Positions 7,822-15,499 of a DNA stretch of 49,373 nucleotides are shown piece after piece. A program made the translations under genes and the position numbers. Below the pieces are notes generated by a model, which was given only the letters and a program-made list of their open reading frames with translations, did no database searches and was not told where the DNA came from. Position 1 is the first letter of the stretch; the number at the start of each line of letters is the position of its first letter. The stretch is from Actinomycetota bacterium (GTDB taxonomy: Bacteria > Actinomycetota > Actinomycetes > Actinomycetales > Microbacteriaceae), in the NCBI GenBank assembly GCA_018268455.1, contig JAFDWM010000008.1:1-49373 (forward strand). Direction: 5' to 3'.

Positions 7822-8111
7822 TCCCGTCGACATGGGAGGAGCGATCGCACAGCGATCCCTACTGCGCGGCCCATTGCTCAGCGGGGCACAAGCACAGCCA
7901 GTGCGGATGCTCGTGCAGCCACCGTCGCGTCGCCTCGATCTCTGATCGGTGGCAGGGCGCGTACTCCTACGCTCTGACGAACTCAGAGATCGACGACGCC
8001 GCAGCATTCGCGGATGAGTTCGCGGCCTACATCGAGGACAGAATGCACGAGATCCGATACCCCGATGTGCCCCTACCGACGCCCGAGGAGTACGAGCTCG
8101 CGCATCGATGA
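7818..8111 (+). CDS. Cys/His-rich small protein, last gene of the operon
   Basis: The start is taken as the GTG at 7818, which overlaps the upstream stop by 4 bases; an earlier in-frame ATG would create a long overlap. The 97-residue product has a Cys/His cluster near the N-terminus (YCAAHCSAGHKHSQCGCSCSHRR), a plausible metal-binding knuckle, then an acidic helical half (EIDDAAAFADEFAAYIEDRMHEIRYP). It closes the chain of 4-base-coupled genes begun at 6139, with the terminator 80 bases downstream. Confidence 0.65.
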   Translation: MIPSTWEERSHSDPYCAAHCSAGHKHSQCGCSCSHRRVASISDRWQGAYSYALTNSEIDDAAAFADEFAAYIEDRMHEIRYPDVPLPTPEEYELAHR

Positions 8112-8188
8112 CAGGTGCTCTGAACGCCTGGACATCATCGTTGCGCATATGAGATAGTTGCTGTGGGTGACCGCCCGAACTTCACCTC

Positions 8189-8228
8189 GGTCCCCGGAGG
8201 GTGCTGCATCCCTCCGGGGACCTTCTCT
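8189..8228 (+). terminator. Rho-independent terminator of the transfer operon
   Basis: A 13-base perfect stem (GGTCCCCGGAGGG, complement at 8210-8222), an 8-base loop and TTCTCT afterwards. It ends the plus-strand operon and may also act on the small minus-strand gene that stops at 8227. Confidence 0.85.
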
Positions 8229-8391
8229 ATGCGGCGTCTTCACCGCCGGGGGTGATCAAGGGCAGCAGGTCTCGCGCGGCCTTCGGGTACGCCGTCCGCT
8301 CGAGAGCGACCAGCTGTTGGCGACGCTGACGCGCCGTGCCGAGCGCCCAGGCGTCTGGTGCAAGTACCTTCTTGCAGGGAGCACTATTCAT
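8227..8391 (-). CDS. Possible 54-residue protein, unknown
   Basis: An ATG at 8391 opens a 54-codon frame with strong third-position G/C from codon 10 onward, ending in TAG right beside the terminator stem. The product reads MNSAPCKKVLAPDAWALGTA, then RQRRQQLVALERTAYPKAARDLL, a basic helical stretch. The Shine-Dalgarno is weak. It could be a genuine small gene or the preserved tail of a longer, decayed gene. A plus-strand frame over the same bases crosses the terminator and is less credible. Confidence 0.4.
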   Translation of the reverse strand: MNSAPCKKVLAPDAWALGTARQRRQQLVALERTAYPKAARDLLPLITPGGEDAA

Positions 8392-8602
8392 CAGTTCTCA
8401 CTTGCGGTGTAGCCGGATTCAGCAAGGCTTCGACGCGCAATCGTGAGAACCGTGCAGGAACGGTACGACGGGTAGACCGATGCCGCGTCAGGGCTGGCCG
8501 TTAACTCGAGACGTGTCCAGGGTTCCGCGTCATCACCGCTGCGAGAGAGAATTTCAACGCCGACGGCACTCGCTGTAGCAACAAGAGCTACGACTGACAG
8601 AG

Positions 8603-8848
8603 TCAGTCCTCGATGTCGCCTAGTTGTTCCCCGGCGAGAGCTCGTTGGACGAGCCGCGCATGTTCTGCGGACAACGGGAACTGGATCTCATCGCAGTCTG
8701 GAAAGTTCTCATCCCCAGCACTGACGCTCAGGAGGAAGTCGCCTCCGGGTTCTCGGAGCACGACGAGCATGCCGCTTGTCAGTGAAGGCTCTCCGTCGAT
8801 TGTGCTCACTGGCCAGGTCAGCGCGATTCGAATGAGTTCGTCGCTCAT
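8603..8848 (-). CDS. Small acidic protein, unknown
   Basis: The start is taken as the ATG at 8848 (MSDELIRIALTW), since the open frame upstream runs through the promoter region of the divergent gene. The 81-residue product is acidic and looks like a compact alpha/beta fold (MLVVLREPGGDFLLSVSAGD; EHARLVQRALAGEQLGDIED). It is divergent to a second small gene 99 bases away, so the pair may be a two-gene unit. No family was recognised, and no toxin or antitoxin motif is evident. Confidence 0.6.
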   Translation of the reverse strand: MSDELIRIALTWPVSTIDGEPSLTSGMLVVLREPGGDFLLSVSAGDENFPDCDEIQFPLSAEHARLVQRALAGEQLGDIED

Positions 8849-8947
8849 CAAGATGAAGCTCGATTCTGGTTGCACTTGCTTGTTGAGCCAGGCTACCGAG
8901 CCGACCCACGAGCCAAGCGGGTCGCCGTGCGCCGATATGGTGCACAC

Positions 8948-9286
8948 ATGAAGCACCTGCACTACGGCTCGATCGTTATAGCCATCTCTGATCAGTTGGC
9001 CTCGACCTTTCAGACAGCAGCGCACGACTTCATGGCCGCGGGGCGCTCTGCAGTCTGGCCAGTCTCGGGCTACCGCGATGATCGGGATGAGATCTCGATT
9101 CAGCTGGCTGTTGGTCCTGGGATTGCGTTTGCGATCACCGACACTTGGCTCCCCGACGAGCGCGAGCCTTCACGACACGATGCGGACTCGATCGCATACA
9201 TAGATGGCGAGCACGAAGCCCTCGAGAAGGAGCAGTTGAGCGAGGCGGTCCGGAACGTGCTGGTGTACGGCCGGTTCGACAGGTGA
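8948..9286 (+). CDS. Small uncharacterised protein
   Basis: The ATG at 8948 lies 5 bases after TATGGT, the arrangement of a leaderless actinobacterial transcript; the longer upstream frame is disregarded. The 112-residue product reads MKHLHYGSIVIAISDQLAST with alternating strands and helices (ISIQLAVGPGIAFAITDTWL), and ends naturally 13 bases before the IS21-type element. No family was recognised. Confidence 0.6.
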   Translation: MKHLHYGSIVIAISDQLASTFQTAAHDFMAAGRSAVWPVSGYRDDRDEISIQLAVGPGIAFAITDTWLPDEREPSRHDADSIAYIDGEHEALEKEQLSEAVRNVLVYGRFDR

Positions 9287-9299
9287 ATATTCGCTTCTC

Positions 9300-9390
9300 T
9301 GAGCGCCACGAGTATTGCGGTTGAGCGCCACCTGCTCGTGGGCGCGTTCGCGTCGTTGAGCGCCACCGAGTATTCGGGTTCGGCGCCACC
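9300..9390. repeat. Left-end repeats of the IS21-type element
   Basis: TTGAGCGCCAC or a close variant occurs at about 9299, 9320, 9356 and 9381, some followed by GAGTATT. These are probable IstA binding sites. Confidence 0.75.
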
Positions 9391-9444
9391 TTCCTAGGCT
9401 CCTTCTGCCGCGTGGCTGATCACGCGGCAGAAGGAGTAGTTCGG

Positions 9445-11004
9445 ATGGTACGCAGGATCAAGGCGAAGCTGGTGTTGAGGCTTCGCGCGGAGGGGCTCAC
9501 GGGTCGGCAGATCGCGGCGCAGGGTGTGTCTCGGCACTCGGTGTCGGCGGTGCTCGACGCCGCTGACCGGGAGGGCGTCGGCTGGGACGACGTCGCGGAG
9601 CTCGACGAGGCGGACGTGTATGCGCGGCTGTTCCCCGGGCGTGGTGAGCACGAGAGTGTTCACGCGCAGCCGGACTGGGACAAGGTGCATCGGGAGCTCG
9701 CGAGGGTCGGGGTGACGTTGAAGCTGCTGCATGGCGAGTACGTCGATGCCTGCCGGGCCAAGAGCGAGACGGCGATGGGCTACGACCGGTTCTGCAAGAC
9801 CTACCAGCGTCACGTGCTGGTGATCGGGGCGGCATCGCGGGTCGGTCACAAGGCCGGGCAGACGGTCGAGGTCGACTGGTCGGGCAAGACTATGCAGCTG
9901 ATCGACCCGGTCACCGGGCAGGCGACGAGGGTCTACTTGTTCGTCGCGACGCTGCCGTTCTCCCGCTACTCGTTCGTCGAGCCGACGCTGGATATGAAGC
10001 AGGACACCTGGCTGCGCGCGAACACGGCGATGTTCGACTGGTTCGGCGGGTCCGTCCCGCGGATCGTTCCGGACAACCTGAAGGCGGGTGTGATCAAGCA
10101 CCCTGCCGAGGGCGAGGTGGTGCTGAACGACGCGTATCGGGAGCTCGCGGCGCACTATTCGGCGGCGGTGCTGCCGGGACGGGTGAAGAAGCCGAAGGAC
10201 AAGCCGAGTGTCGAGGGCACGGTCGGGAACGTTGCGACGGTGGTGATCGCGGCTCTCCGCGACCGCACCTTCGCGACGCTGCCGGAGTTGCGGGCCGCGG
10301 TCTACGAACGTGTCGCCGCTTACAACGCGAAGCCGTTTCAGAAACGCGCCGGGTCGAGGCTTTCGGTGTTCGAGGGTGAGGAGAAGCCGCTGCTGCGGCC
10401 GCTCCCGCAGGTTCCGTTCGAGATCTCGCAGTGGCTCTACGGCCGCAAGGTCCAGAAGAACGGACATGTGGTGTTCGAGAGGAACTTCTACTCGGTCCCT
10501 TACGAGAACATCGGTCGGTCCGTCGACCTGCGCATCACCGACACCACCCTCGAGGTGTTCGCCGGGGATCAGCGGCTCACCAGCCATCTCCTCGCCCCAG
10601 CCGGGGTGGTCAACGAGTACCGGACGCACGACTCGGATCTGCCCGACGGACCCCAGTATCGGCAATGGGACGCGGAGCGGGTTCGGGAGTGGGCAGCTCG
10701 GATCGGGGAGGACACCACGACGATCGTGAACCGCATCTTCGAGTCCGTCCCGGTCGACGAGCAGGGTTTGGACGCTGCGCTGGCCGTGTTGCGGATGACT
10801 CGCCGCTACTCGGCTGCGCGGGTCGAAGCTGCTGCTGGGATCGCGCTGCAGTCGCGGGTGAGGTCGCCCAGGTATGCGCATCTGCGGCCGATCCTCGACT
10901 CGAATCAGGACCAACGCGGCACAGGCCCATGGTTCGAACCCGCCGACGAGGAACCCGCCGGCTATGTCCGCGGCGCCGACTACTACGCAGGAGGCACCCG
11001 ATGA
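9445..11004 (+). CDS. istA: IS21-family transposase IstA
   Basis: The ATG at 9445 has AAGGAG eight to nine bases upstream and gives MVRRIKAKLVLRLRAEGLTG, the usual start; the frame is open slightly further upstream. The 519-residue product has an N-terminal helix-turn-helix (GRQIAAQGVSRHSVSAVLDA), then the rve-type integrase core with the first Asp in TVEVDWSGKTMQLIDP, the second in IVPDNLKAGVIKHP and a Glu in KPSVEGTVGNV, followed by the Mu-transposase-like C-terminal domain with YSVPYENIGRSVDLRI. It catalyses DNA cleavage and strand transfer and needs the IstB ATPase. The frame is intact, so the element may be active. Confidence 0.92.
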   Translation: MVRRIKAKLVLRLRAEGLTGRQIAAQGVSRHSVSAVLDAADREGVGWDDVAELDEADVYARLFPGRGEHESVHAQPDWDKVHRELARVGVTLKLLHGEYVDACRAKSETAMGYDRFCKTYQRHVLVIGAASRVGHKAGQTVEVDWSGKTMQLIDPVTGQATRVYLFVATLPFSRYSFVEPTLDMKQDTWLRANTAMFDWFGGSVPRIVPDNLKAGVIKHPAEGEVVLNDAYRELAAHYSAAVLPGRVKKPKDKPSVEGTVGNVATVVIAALRDRTFATLPELRAAVYERVAAYNAKPFQKRAGSRLSVFEGEEKPLLRPLPQVPFEISQWLYGRKVQKNGHVVFERNFYSVPYENIGRSVDLRITDTTLEVFAGDQRLTSHLLAPAGVVNEYRTHDSDLPDGPQYRQWDAERVREWAARIGEDTTTIVNRIFESVPVDEQGLDAALAVLRMTRRYSAARVEAAAGIALQSRVRSPRYAHLRPILDSNQDQRGTGPWFEPADEEPAGYVRGADYYAGGTR

Positions 11005-11750
11005 GCCGGCTCGACTCCGAGACGAAGCGGAAGCTGCGAGAGATGGGCGTCCCCGCCCTCGTCGACGCGCTCGACATCCAAGACGAGGGCCTCACGATCG
11101 GGCTGGTGTTCGAGGAGCGGATCAAGCTCGCCGTCGACGACGCCCACGCCGCGTTCACCCACTCCAAAGTCGAAGGCCTCATCCGTCGCGCCGGGCTCCG
11201 CTACCCGAACGCGGACCTCCGCCGCGTCGACATGCTCGAACAACGCGGGCTCGACAGAGGCGTGATCGCGCAGCTAGGGACCTGCCAGTTCATCCAGAGG
11301 CACATGAACGTCGTGTTCCAAGGCTTCACCGGGTCCGGGAAGAGCTACCTCGGGTCGGCGCTGGCGAAGCAGGCGTGTCAGCACCGCTACCGGGCGCACT
11401 ACATCCGCATGCCCGACCTCGAAGAGACCTGGACCGCGGCGAAAGACAAGCCCGCCGGTCGGGAGAAGTGGTTGCGGAAGTACTCCACGTTCACGCTCCT
11501 CGTGATCGACGAATGGCTGCTCGACCCGCCCACCGACGACGTCCGGTCCATGCTGCTCGAGCTCCTCGAACGCCGTTACGACGCCACCTCGACGGTGTTC
11601 TGCACCCAGTATGCGAAGAAGGACTGGCACCAGCGCCTCGGCTCCGGGGTCCACGCCGACGCGATCATGGACCGCATCGTCCACAACACCCTCTGGATCG
11701 AGACCGGCGACGTCAACATGCGGGAGCACACCGCCGCCGCGGCCGGCTGA
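11001..11750 (+). CDS. istB: IS21-family helper ATPase IstB
   Basis: The start overlaps the istA stop by 4 bases (ATGA) and has GGAGG upstream. The 249-residue product is a DnaC/IstB AAA+ ATPase with Walker A GFTGSGKS near residues 111-118, Walker B TLLVIDEWL near 165-173, and the sensor region TSTVFCTQYAKKDWHQRLG. It assembles on DNA and selects targets for IstA. It is of normal length and intact. Confidence 0.92.
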   Translation: MSRLDSETKRKLREMGVPALVDALDIQDEGLTIGLVFEERIKLAVDDAHAAFTHSKVEGLIRRAGLRYPNADLRRVDMLEQRGLDRGVIAQLGTCQFIQRHMNVVFQGFTGSGKSYLGSALAKQACQHRYRAHYIRMPDLEETWTAAKDKPAGREKWLRKYSTFTLLVIDEWLLDPPTDDVRSMLLELLERRYDATSTVFCTQYAKKDWHQRLGSGVHADAIMDRIVHNTLWIETGDVNMREHTAAAAG

Positions 11751-11779
11751 ACCCGGGCCGGTGAGCGTCGCGCCGACCG

Positions 11780-11859
11780 GGGTGGCGCTCACCGGCAATA
11801 CCAGTGGCCCTGAGAGTGAATATCGAGTGGCGCTCAACCGCAATCATCAGTGGCGCTCA
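11780..11859. repeat. Right-end repeats of the IS21-type element
   Basis: GTGGCGCTCA occurs at about 11781, 11827 and 11850, with a diverged AGTGGCCCTGAG between, in inverted orientation to the left set. Confidence 0.75.
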
Positions 11860-11887
11860 CGACTCCAAATACTCAGACAGGCACGCA

Positions 11888-12079
11888 ATGAAGGATGCCG
11901 GAAGCTGGCGGTTCAGCGGGCATCCAGCCGTTACCGACGCACACGATCCTCAATCCGCCGTGAACTCCCTAAACCGCGAGGGAATCGATGTCGTCAGCGT
12001 GACTGAGAGCGGCGCCCCGGGCGACTCAGCTTGGTCGAACTTCTACATCCTCGGGCGGTATGTCGACACTCACCTGTGA
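11888..12079 (+). CDS. Possible small gene or gene tail
   Basis: A frame from ATG 11888, just outside the right IS end, encodes 63 residues (MKDAGSWRFSGHPAVTDAHD, then AVNSLNREGIDVVSVTESG). It reads like a folded fragment, but its 3' part overlaps the minus-strand gene ending at 12026 and no ribosome site is evident. It may be the remains of a gene separated from its beginning by the element. Confidence 0.3.
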   Translation: MKDAGSWRFSGHPAVTDAHDPQSAVNSLNREGIDVVSVTESGAPGDSAWSNFYILGRYVDTHL

Positions 12080-12226
12080 GATGCAACCGGTGGCGGGCTG
12101 CCAGTGCTGCTTGAGCGCTCTTGCGGGGTCGTTTCGTAGCGTGTCAACATCGGTGGGAGCTGGGTCGTGGAGTGCTTCGGTCACGATGAGGACGCGGCGG
12201 GTGTCGGGCTGGATGGCTGCCGTCAT
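12026..12226 (-). CDS. Small protein coupled to the helicase gene
   Basis: The ATG at 12226 overlaps the helicase stop by 4 bases (ATGA), and the GGGGAGGT at the helicase 3' end serves as ribosome site, which argues for real coupling. The 66-residue product begins MTAAIQPDTRRVLIVTEALH and has a strand-loop-helix appearance with no known motif. It may be an accessory or regulator of the helicase-nuclease, or a gene shortened during the nearby IS insertion. Confidence 0.5.
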   Translation of the reverse strand: MTAAIQPDTRRVLIVTEALHDPAPTDVDTLRNDPARALKQHWQPATGCISQVSVDIPPEDVEVRPS

Positions 12227-14814
12227 ACCTCCCCGATACGTGTGACAGTAAGCCTGTCGAGAACGTCTTCCGGCCGTAACCGGTGCTGATCGAGCAACTT
12301 CACAACTCCATCGGTACGTTCGCTCGCCACTTTGATGTTCCGCAGTAGCTGCAGACCTTCCCAGAGCCGCTCGGTATCTGTCGCGAGTGCGCGGATGTCG
12401 TCGGGTGTCACGCGGTAGCTGTCTCCGCCGGCAACTGCGATCGCGTCCTTATGGACGAGCGTGCGCGGGGTGACCATAACCGCTGCGCTAATCTCGGGGA
12501 CCGCGACCGCTCTGTCTTCCGCCACAAGTGCGAGGTGCCCGTTCACCTGCAGGGTGTCGGTCACACCAATAACGCCGTCGATCTTGTGTTCGCTCTTCGC
12601 CTCGACGCTGATCCACTGTGTCTCGTCCCAGCACCAAGCAGAATCGGTCCGCGAGTTCCCCTTCGGCTTGAACGCGTGCGCCCCTAGGAACAGCCCGAGC
12701 TGTGTGAGCGCGGGTTCGTAGGCCTTGTGGTCGATCTGCGAGAGGCCATCGAGCATGTTCTCGAACGCGGTCTTGAGCTTCGCGGGACTTCCCACCCCGT
12801 CTATATAGGTGCTGAGCCGTGATGCTGCACTCAGAAGCTGTGCGCTCGGGGCGAGAGCTTGCCGGCCTTGGAACGGAAGGAACGCTGCCATCCACGTAGC
12901 GGGCTTGGCGGCATCGACCGCCTGCGCGGCAAGCGCGTCCGCCCTGACGGCCAATTCTTCGTCGTTTGCATCGCGGGCGGCCTTATCGATGGTGACCGCG
13001 GCTCGGAACAGCAGCGTGGCTTGGTAGCCCCGCACCGCTGGATACGAGGTCAACGCGGTCGCCGCGAGGTGCAGCTTTTCGCTGGCCGCCTTCCAATCCG
13101 CGTTCCACATTCTCTCCATCGCTTCAACCTCGTGCTTCGCCGCCTCCGCGAGTCCGGGTGCCTCCGCGGGCTCATGCTGCACGGCAGCAGCCCTGATTCG
13201 CGCGAGCTCTTCCTCTGGGTCACTTCGCCACGGCTTGCCCTGCTCGAGGAACATCGCGACGTTCTCTCGAACGTCGTCGAGCGACGTATCGGACTGGTCC
13301 AGACCGAACTCGATTTCGGACTGCAAGTCAGGCGACAGTGTTGCGCGCATTTCTTCGCGGGAAAGGTAGGTGGTGGTCTCTTTATCGGCGACGATGACGA
13401 GTGCCCAGTCCCTTGGGCCGCGGGTGCACCGTCCGATGCCCTGAACCACGCGGCTCCGTACCCGTTCGGCTGAGACGGCGGCCGCGCGCGCACGGGAAGC
13501 GTAGAACCGCTCCTGGAGGTTGGTGACGCCGGGATATCCAGCCATCGTTACTGATCGGCAGGCCTTGCCGGGGAGATCGATGCCGTCGTAGCGGTTGGCG
13601 AGCAAAGCGACCGACTTGGTCGACGCGGCAAAGTCGTCGAGCGAATCCTCGACGTCGCCTTTTCGGAACACAGTCCAGTTCTTGGGCACGATCGTTGTGC
13701 TGGCGTTCTCCGCCTCCTTCTCGCTCGGGGTGATGACGATGGACTTCCCGACCGACTTGATGAGTTCTTTGGTGAGCTTGTCTGGATCCGCATTAGGAAC
13801 CAAGTGCGGGAATACGAGGAAGCGACGTCCGGAGGTGGGGGTTGGTGCTCCCTCGGGGCGGTGCAAGCGTGCGACGGATGGCCTTCCGAAGGCGCGCTCC
13901 AACTCGCCAGAGGTTCCGAGCGTCGCCGAGAGGTAGACCCGTTGCGTTGCCGAGGCGAACAGCGAGTTCTCGAATGTTGGCGGGGTGACGGGTCGTGCTT
14001 CGATCTTCGACCAGGAGACGTAGAGCGTGCAGGCAGCGAGGTGGCCTCCTATTGCGTCGAAGGCGAATTTCTGTGCTGCTGCGAACCGATCGGAGCGGTC
14101 AACGCGCGCGAAGGCGCCGAGAGCACGTGCAAGTCCCGGCAGTGCGTCGTCGCGTTGGGCGAGGACGAGACCGTCAACAAGTTCACGGGTTCCTGCGCCG
14201 GGGGTGTTCCCGATGAGCTGCTGATACCGCTCCTGGGGGAGCATCGGTGCGACCGCTTCCAGCGCCTCGCTCCAAATCGACCCGTAGAGGTGGCGTGGTA
14301 TTTCGACGGTGTACGCCTTTGACACGTACTGCTCGCCCGCGTGCGCGTCGTCGAACACGATGATGTCTGCCTCAATCAGCTTCGGAGACGTGTTGAAGAT
14401 CGAGCTGTAGGGGACCACGGCCGTAGCCTTCGCACGCTCGTACTTGCTTTGAGCCGACGGATCCCACTGCTTCCAAGACCCCGAGAGATCGACGACGTCG
14501 ATACCTTCCTTCTCCGCTGCCGCTACGACTTGACGCACGAGCTGCTTGGTTGGGCAGACGAAGATGGCGCGCCCCTTACCCTCGCGGCGCCGCCAGTCCG
14601 CGATAAGAAGGCCGGTCAACGTCTTCCCGGTACCAGTCGGCAGTTCGATCGCAAGATCCCGGGCACCCACGCGCTTCTCGGCATACTCGCGCAGCAGATC
14701 GACCTGCTGCGGCCATAGCGTGTCTGAGTTTTCCCCCGTCTTCCGCAGTAGCGGGAACAGCTTCTCCGGAGTTTCAGCGCGCAACTGCGTATCCGAGCGC
14801 TTCTTGATCGCCAT
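12223..14814 (-). CDS. SF2 helicase with C-terminal PD-(D/E)xK-like nuclease motif
   Basis: The 863-residue product has SF2 (DEAD/DEAH-type) helicase motifs: Q-like WPQQVDLL at 34-41, Walker A LPTGTGKT at 58-65, CPTKQLV near 88, a DDAH box at 155-158 in place of DEAH, YLSATLG (motif III), and the arginine-finger motif VVQGIGRCTRGPRDWA. A helical, TPR-like region follows. Near the C-terminus, TDSAWCWDETQWISVEAKSE places Asp724 and Glu738-x-Lys740 in the spacing of a PD-(D/E)xK nuclease. The combination suggests a single-chain helicase-nuclease that unwinds and cuts foreign DNA. It lies in a defence-type neighbourhood and diverges from an EACC1-like gene 95 bases away. The nuclease call rests on the motif only. 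Confidence 0.75.
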   Translation of the reverse strand: MAIKKRSDTQLRAETPEKLFPLLRKTGENSDTLWPQQVDLLREYAEKRVGARDLAIELPTGTGKTLTGLLIADWRRREGKGRAIFVCPTKQLVRQVVAAAEKEGIDVVDLSGSWKQWDPSAQSKYERAKATAVVPYSSIFNTSPKLIEADIIVFDDAHAGEQYVSKAYTVEIPRHLYGSIWSEALEAVAPMLPQERYQQLIGNTPGAGTRELVDGLVLAQRDDALPGLARALGAFARVDRSDRFAAAQKFAFDAIGGHLAACTLYVSWSKIEARPVTPPTFENSLFASATQRVYLSATLGTSGELERAFGRPSVARLHRPEGAPTPTSGRRFLVFPHLVPNADPDKLTKELIKSVGKSIVITPSEKEAENASTTIVPKNWTVFRKGDVEDSLDDFAASTKSVALLANRYDGIDLPGKACRSVTMAGYPGVTNLQERFYASRARAAAVSAERVRSRVVQGIGRCTRGPRDWALVIVADKETTTYLSREEMRATLSPDLQSEIEFGLDQSDTSLDDVRENVAMFLEQGKPWRSDPEEELARIRAAAVQHEPAEAPGLAEAAKHEVEAMERMWNADWKAASEKLHLAATALTSYPAVRGYQATLLFRAAVTIDKAARDANDEELAVRADALAAQAVDAAKPATWMAAFLPFQGRQALAPSAQLLSAASRLSTYIDGVGSPAKLKTAFENMLDGLSQIDHKAYEPALTQLGLFLGAHAFKPKGNSRTDSAWCWDETQWISVEAKSEHKIDGVIGVTDTLQVNGHLALVAEDRAVAVPEISAAVMVTPRTLVHKDAIAVAGGDSYRVTPDDIRALATDTERLWEGLQLLRNIKVASERTDGVVKLLDQHRLRPEDVLDRLTVTRIGEV

Positions 14815-14909
14815 CGTTCCCCCTAATTCGTCGGTGCCCCTGGGCGGAGCGTTCGTGCGCGACTGAGACCACCGCTCGAACAGCGTTCACGGTCTGGAAC
14901 ACTTGCTCC

Positions 14910-15332
14910 ATGAGCACTGACAAGGAAGTCGTACCCATACTGGTCACGCTAGGACATCTCGGCGACGACAGCCTGCAGCTGCGTTTCCCGTCGGAGCACA
15001 GCGACGAGATCCTGAAGCTTCTCGACGAGCACGGTATCGACCACAACACAGCCATGGAGCATTCCTATGATCCGACTGATTGGATCGAAGTAGTCAAGGT
15101 GCTCGGCATAGCTGCCGGCAGCGCCGGCGGCCTGCACGGTCTGGCGAAGGTGATTACGGCGTTCGTTCGTCGTCACGATGGCAAGCGATTCATATTCACG
15201 AAGGACGGCGAATCCGTAGACGCTCAGGGCTACTCCCAGCGGACGGTAGAGGCCATGCTCCAGAAGATGCCACAGGAGCAGGCAGATCTGGACGCCGCCA
15301 CCCGACGCGCGATGGGTATCGACGACGCTTAG
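14910..15332 (+). CDS. EACC1-like small conflict-system protein
   Basis: The 140-residue product starts with a beta-rich domain (VPILVTLGHLGDDSLQLRFPSEHSDEILKLL). A short hydrophobic Gly/Ala segment follows (VVKVLGIAAGSAGGLHGLAKVITAFV, residues 64-90), then RRHDGKRFIFTKDGESVDAQGYS and a helical end. This order (small domain, hydrophobic helix, basic RRxxG, strand pair) resembles the effector-associated constant component EACC1 described in NTP-dependent conflict systems. It diverges from the helicase-nuclease and precedes the AbiJ-type gene on the same strand. The family call is by resemblance only. Confidence 0.55.
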   Translation: MSTDKEVVPILVTLGHLGDDSLQLRFPSEHSDEILKLLDEHGIDHNTAMEHSYDPTDWIEVVKVLGIAAGSAGGLHGLAKVITAFVRRHDGKRFIFTKDGESVDAQGYSQRTVEAMLQKMPQEQADLDAATRRAMGIDDA

Positions 15333-15499
15333 AGCGGCACGGCACCGCTCCGAGCAAGTGCCATGGCCGCCCAATGGGACATTGAACTTGCCATGAAGTT
15401 CGGGCCTGGTCGTCTGGTGCAGTGCTCAATCGCAGTGAGCTTGAGGGCGCGGCCCGACCGTCTCGAGGCCGGGCTTGCGGAGTGCATAGCATCGGTGGC

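Larger units (their letters stand above)
9300..11859 (+). mobile_element. IS21-family insertion sequence with repeated ends
   Basis: About 2.56 kb. The left tip begins TGAGCGCCAC at 9300-9309 and the right tip ends with its complement GTGGCGCTCA at 11850-11859. Several further copies of the motif lie inside each end, as in the IS21 family. It carries istA and istB overlapping by 4 bases. No clear target duplication was found at these borders. Confidence 0.88.

Noticed and set aside
8158-8412. Plus-strand frame of 84 codons after the transfer operon
   Set aside because: It runs through the strong terminator stem and has no ribosome site.
9394-10914. Long minus-strand frame of about 500 codons opposite istA
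   Set aside because: istA has the integrase core and ribosome site. The opposite frame is a low-complexity Arg/His/Pro shadow.
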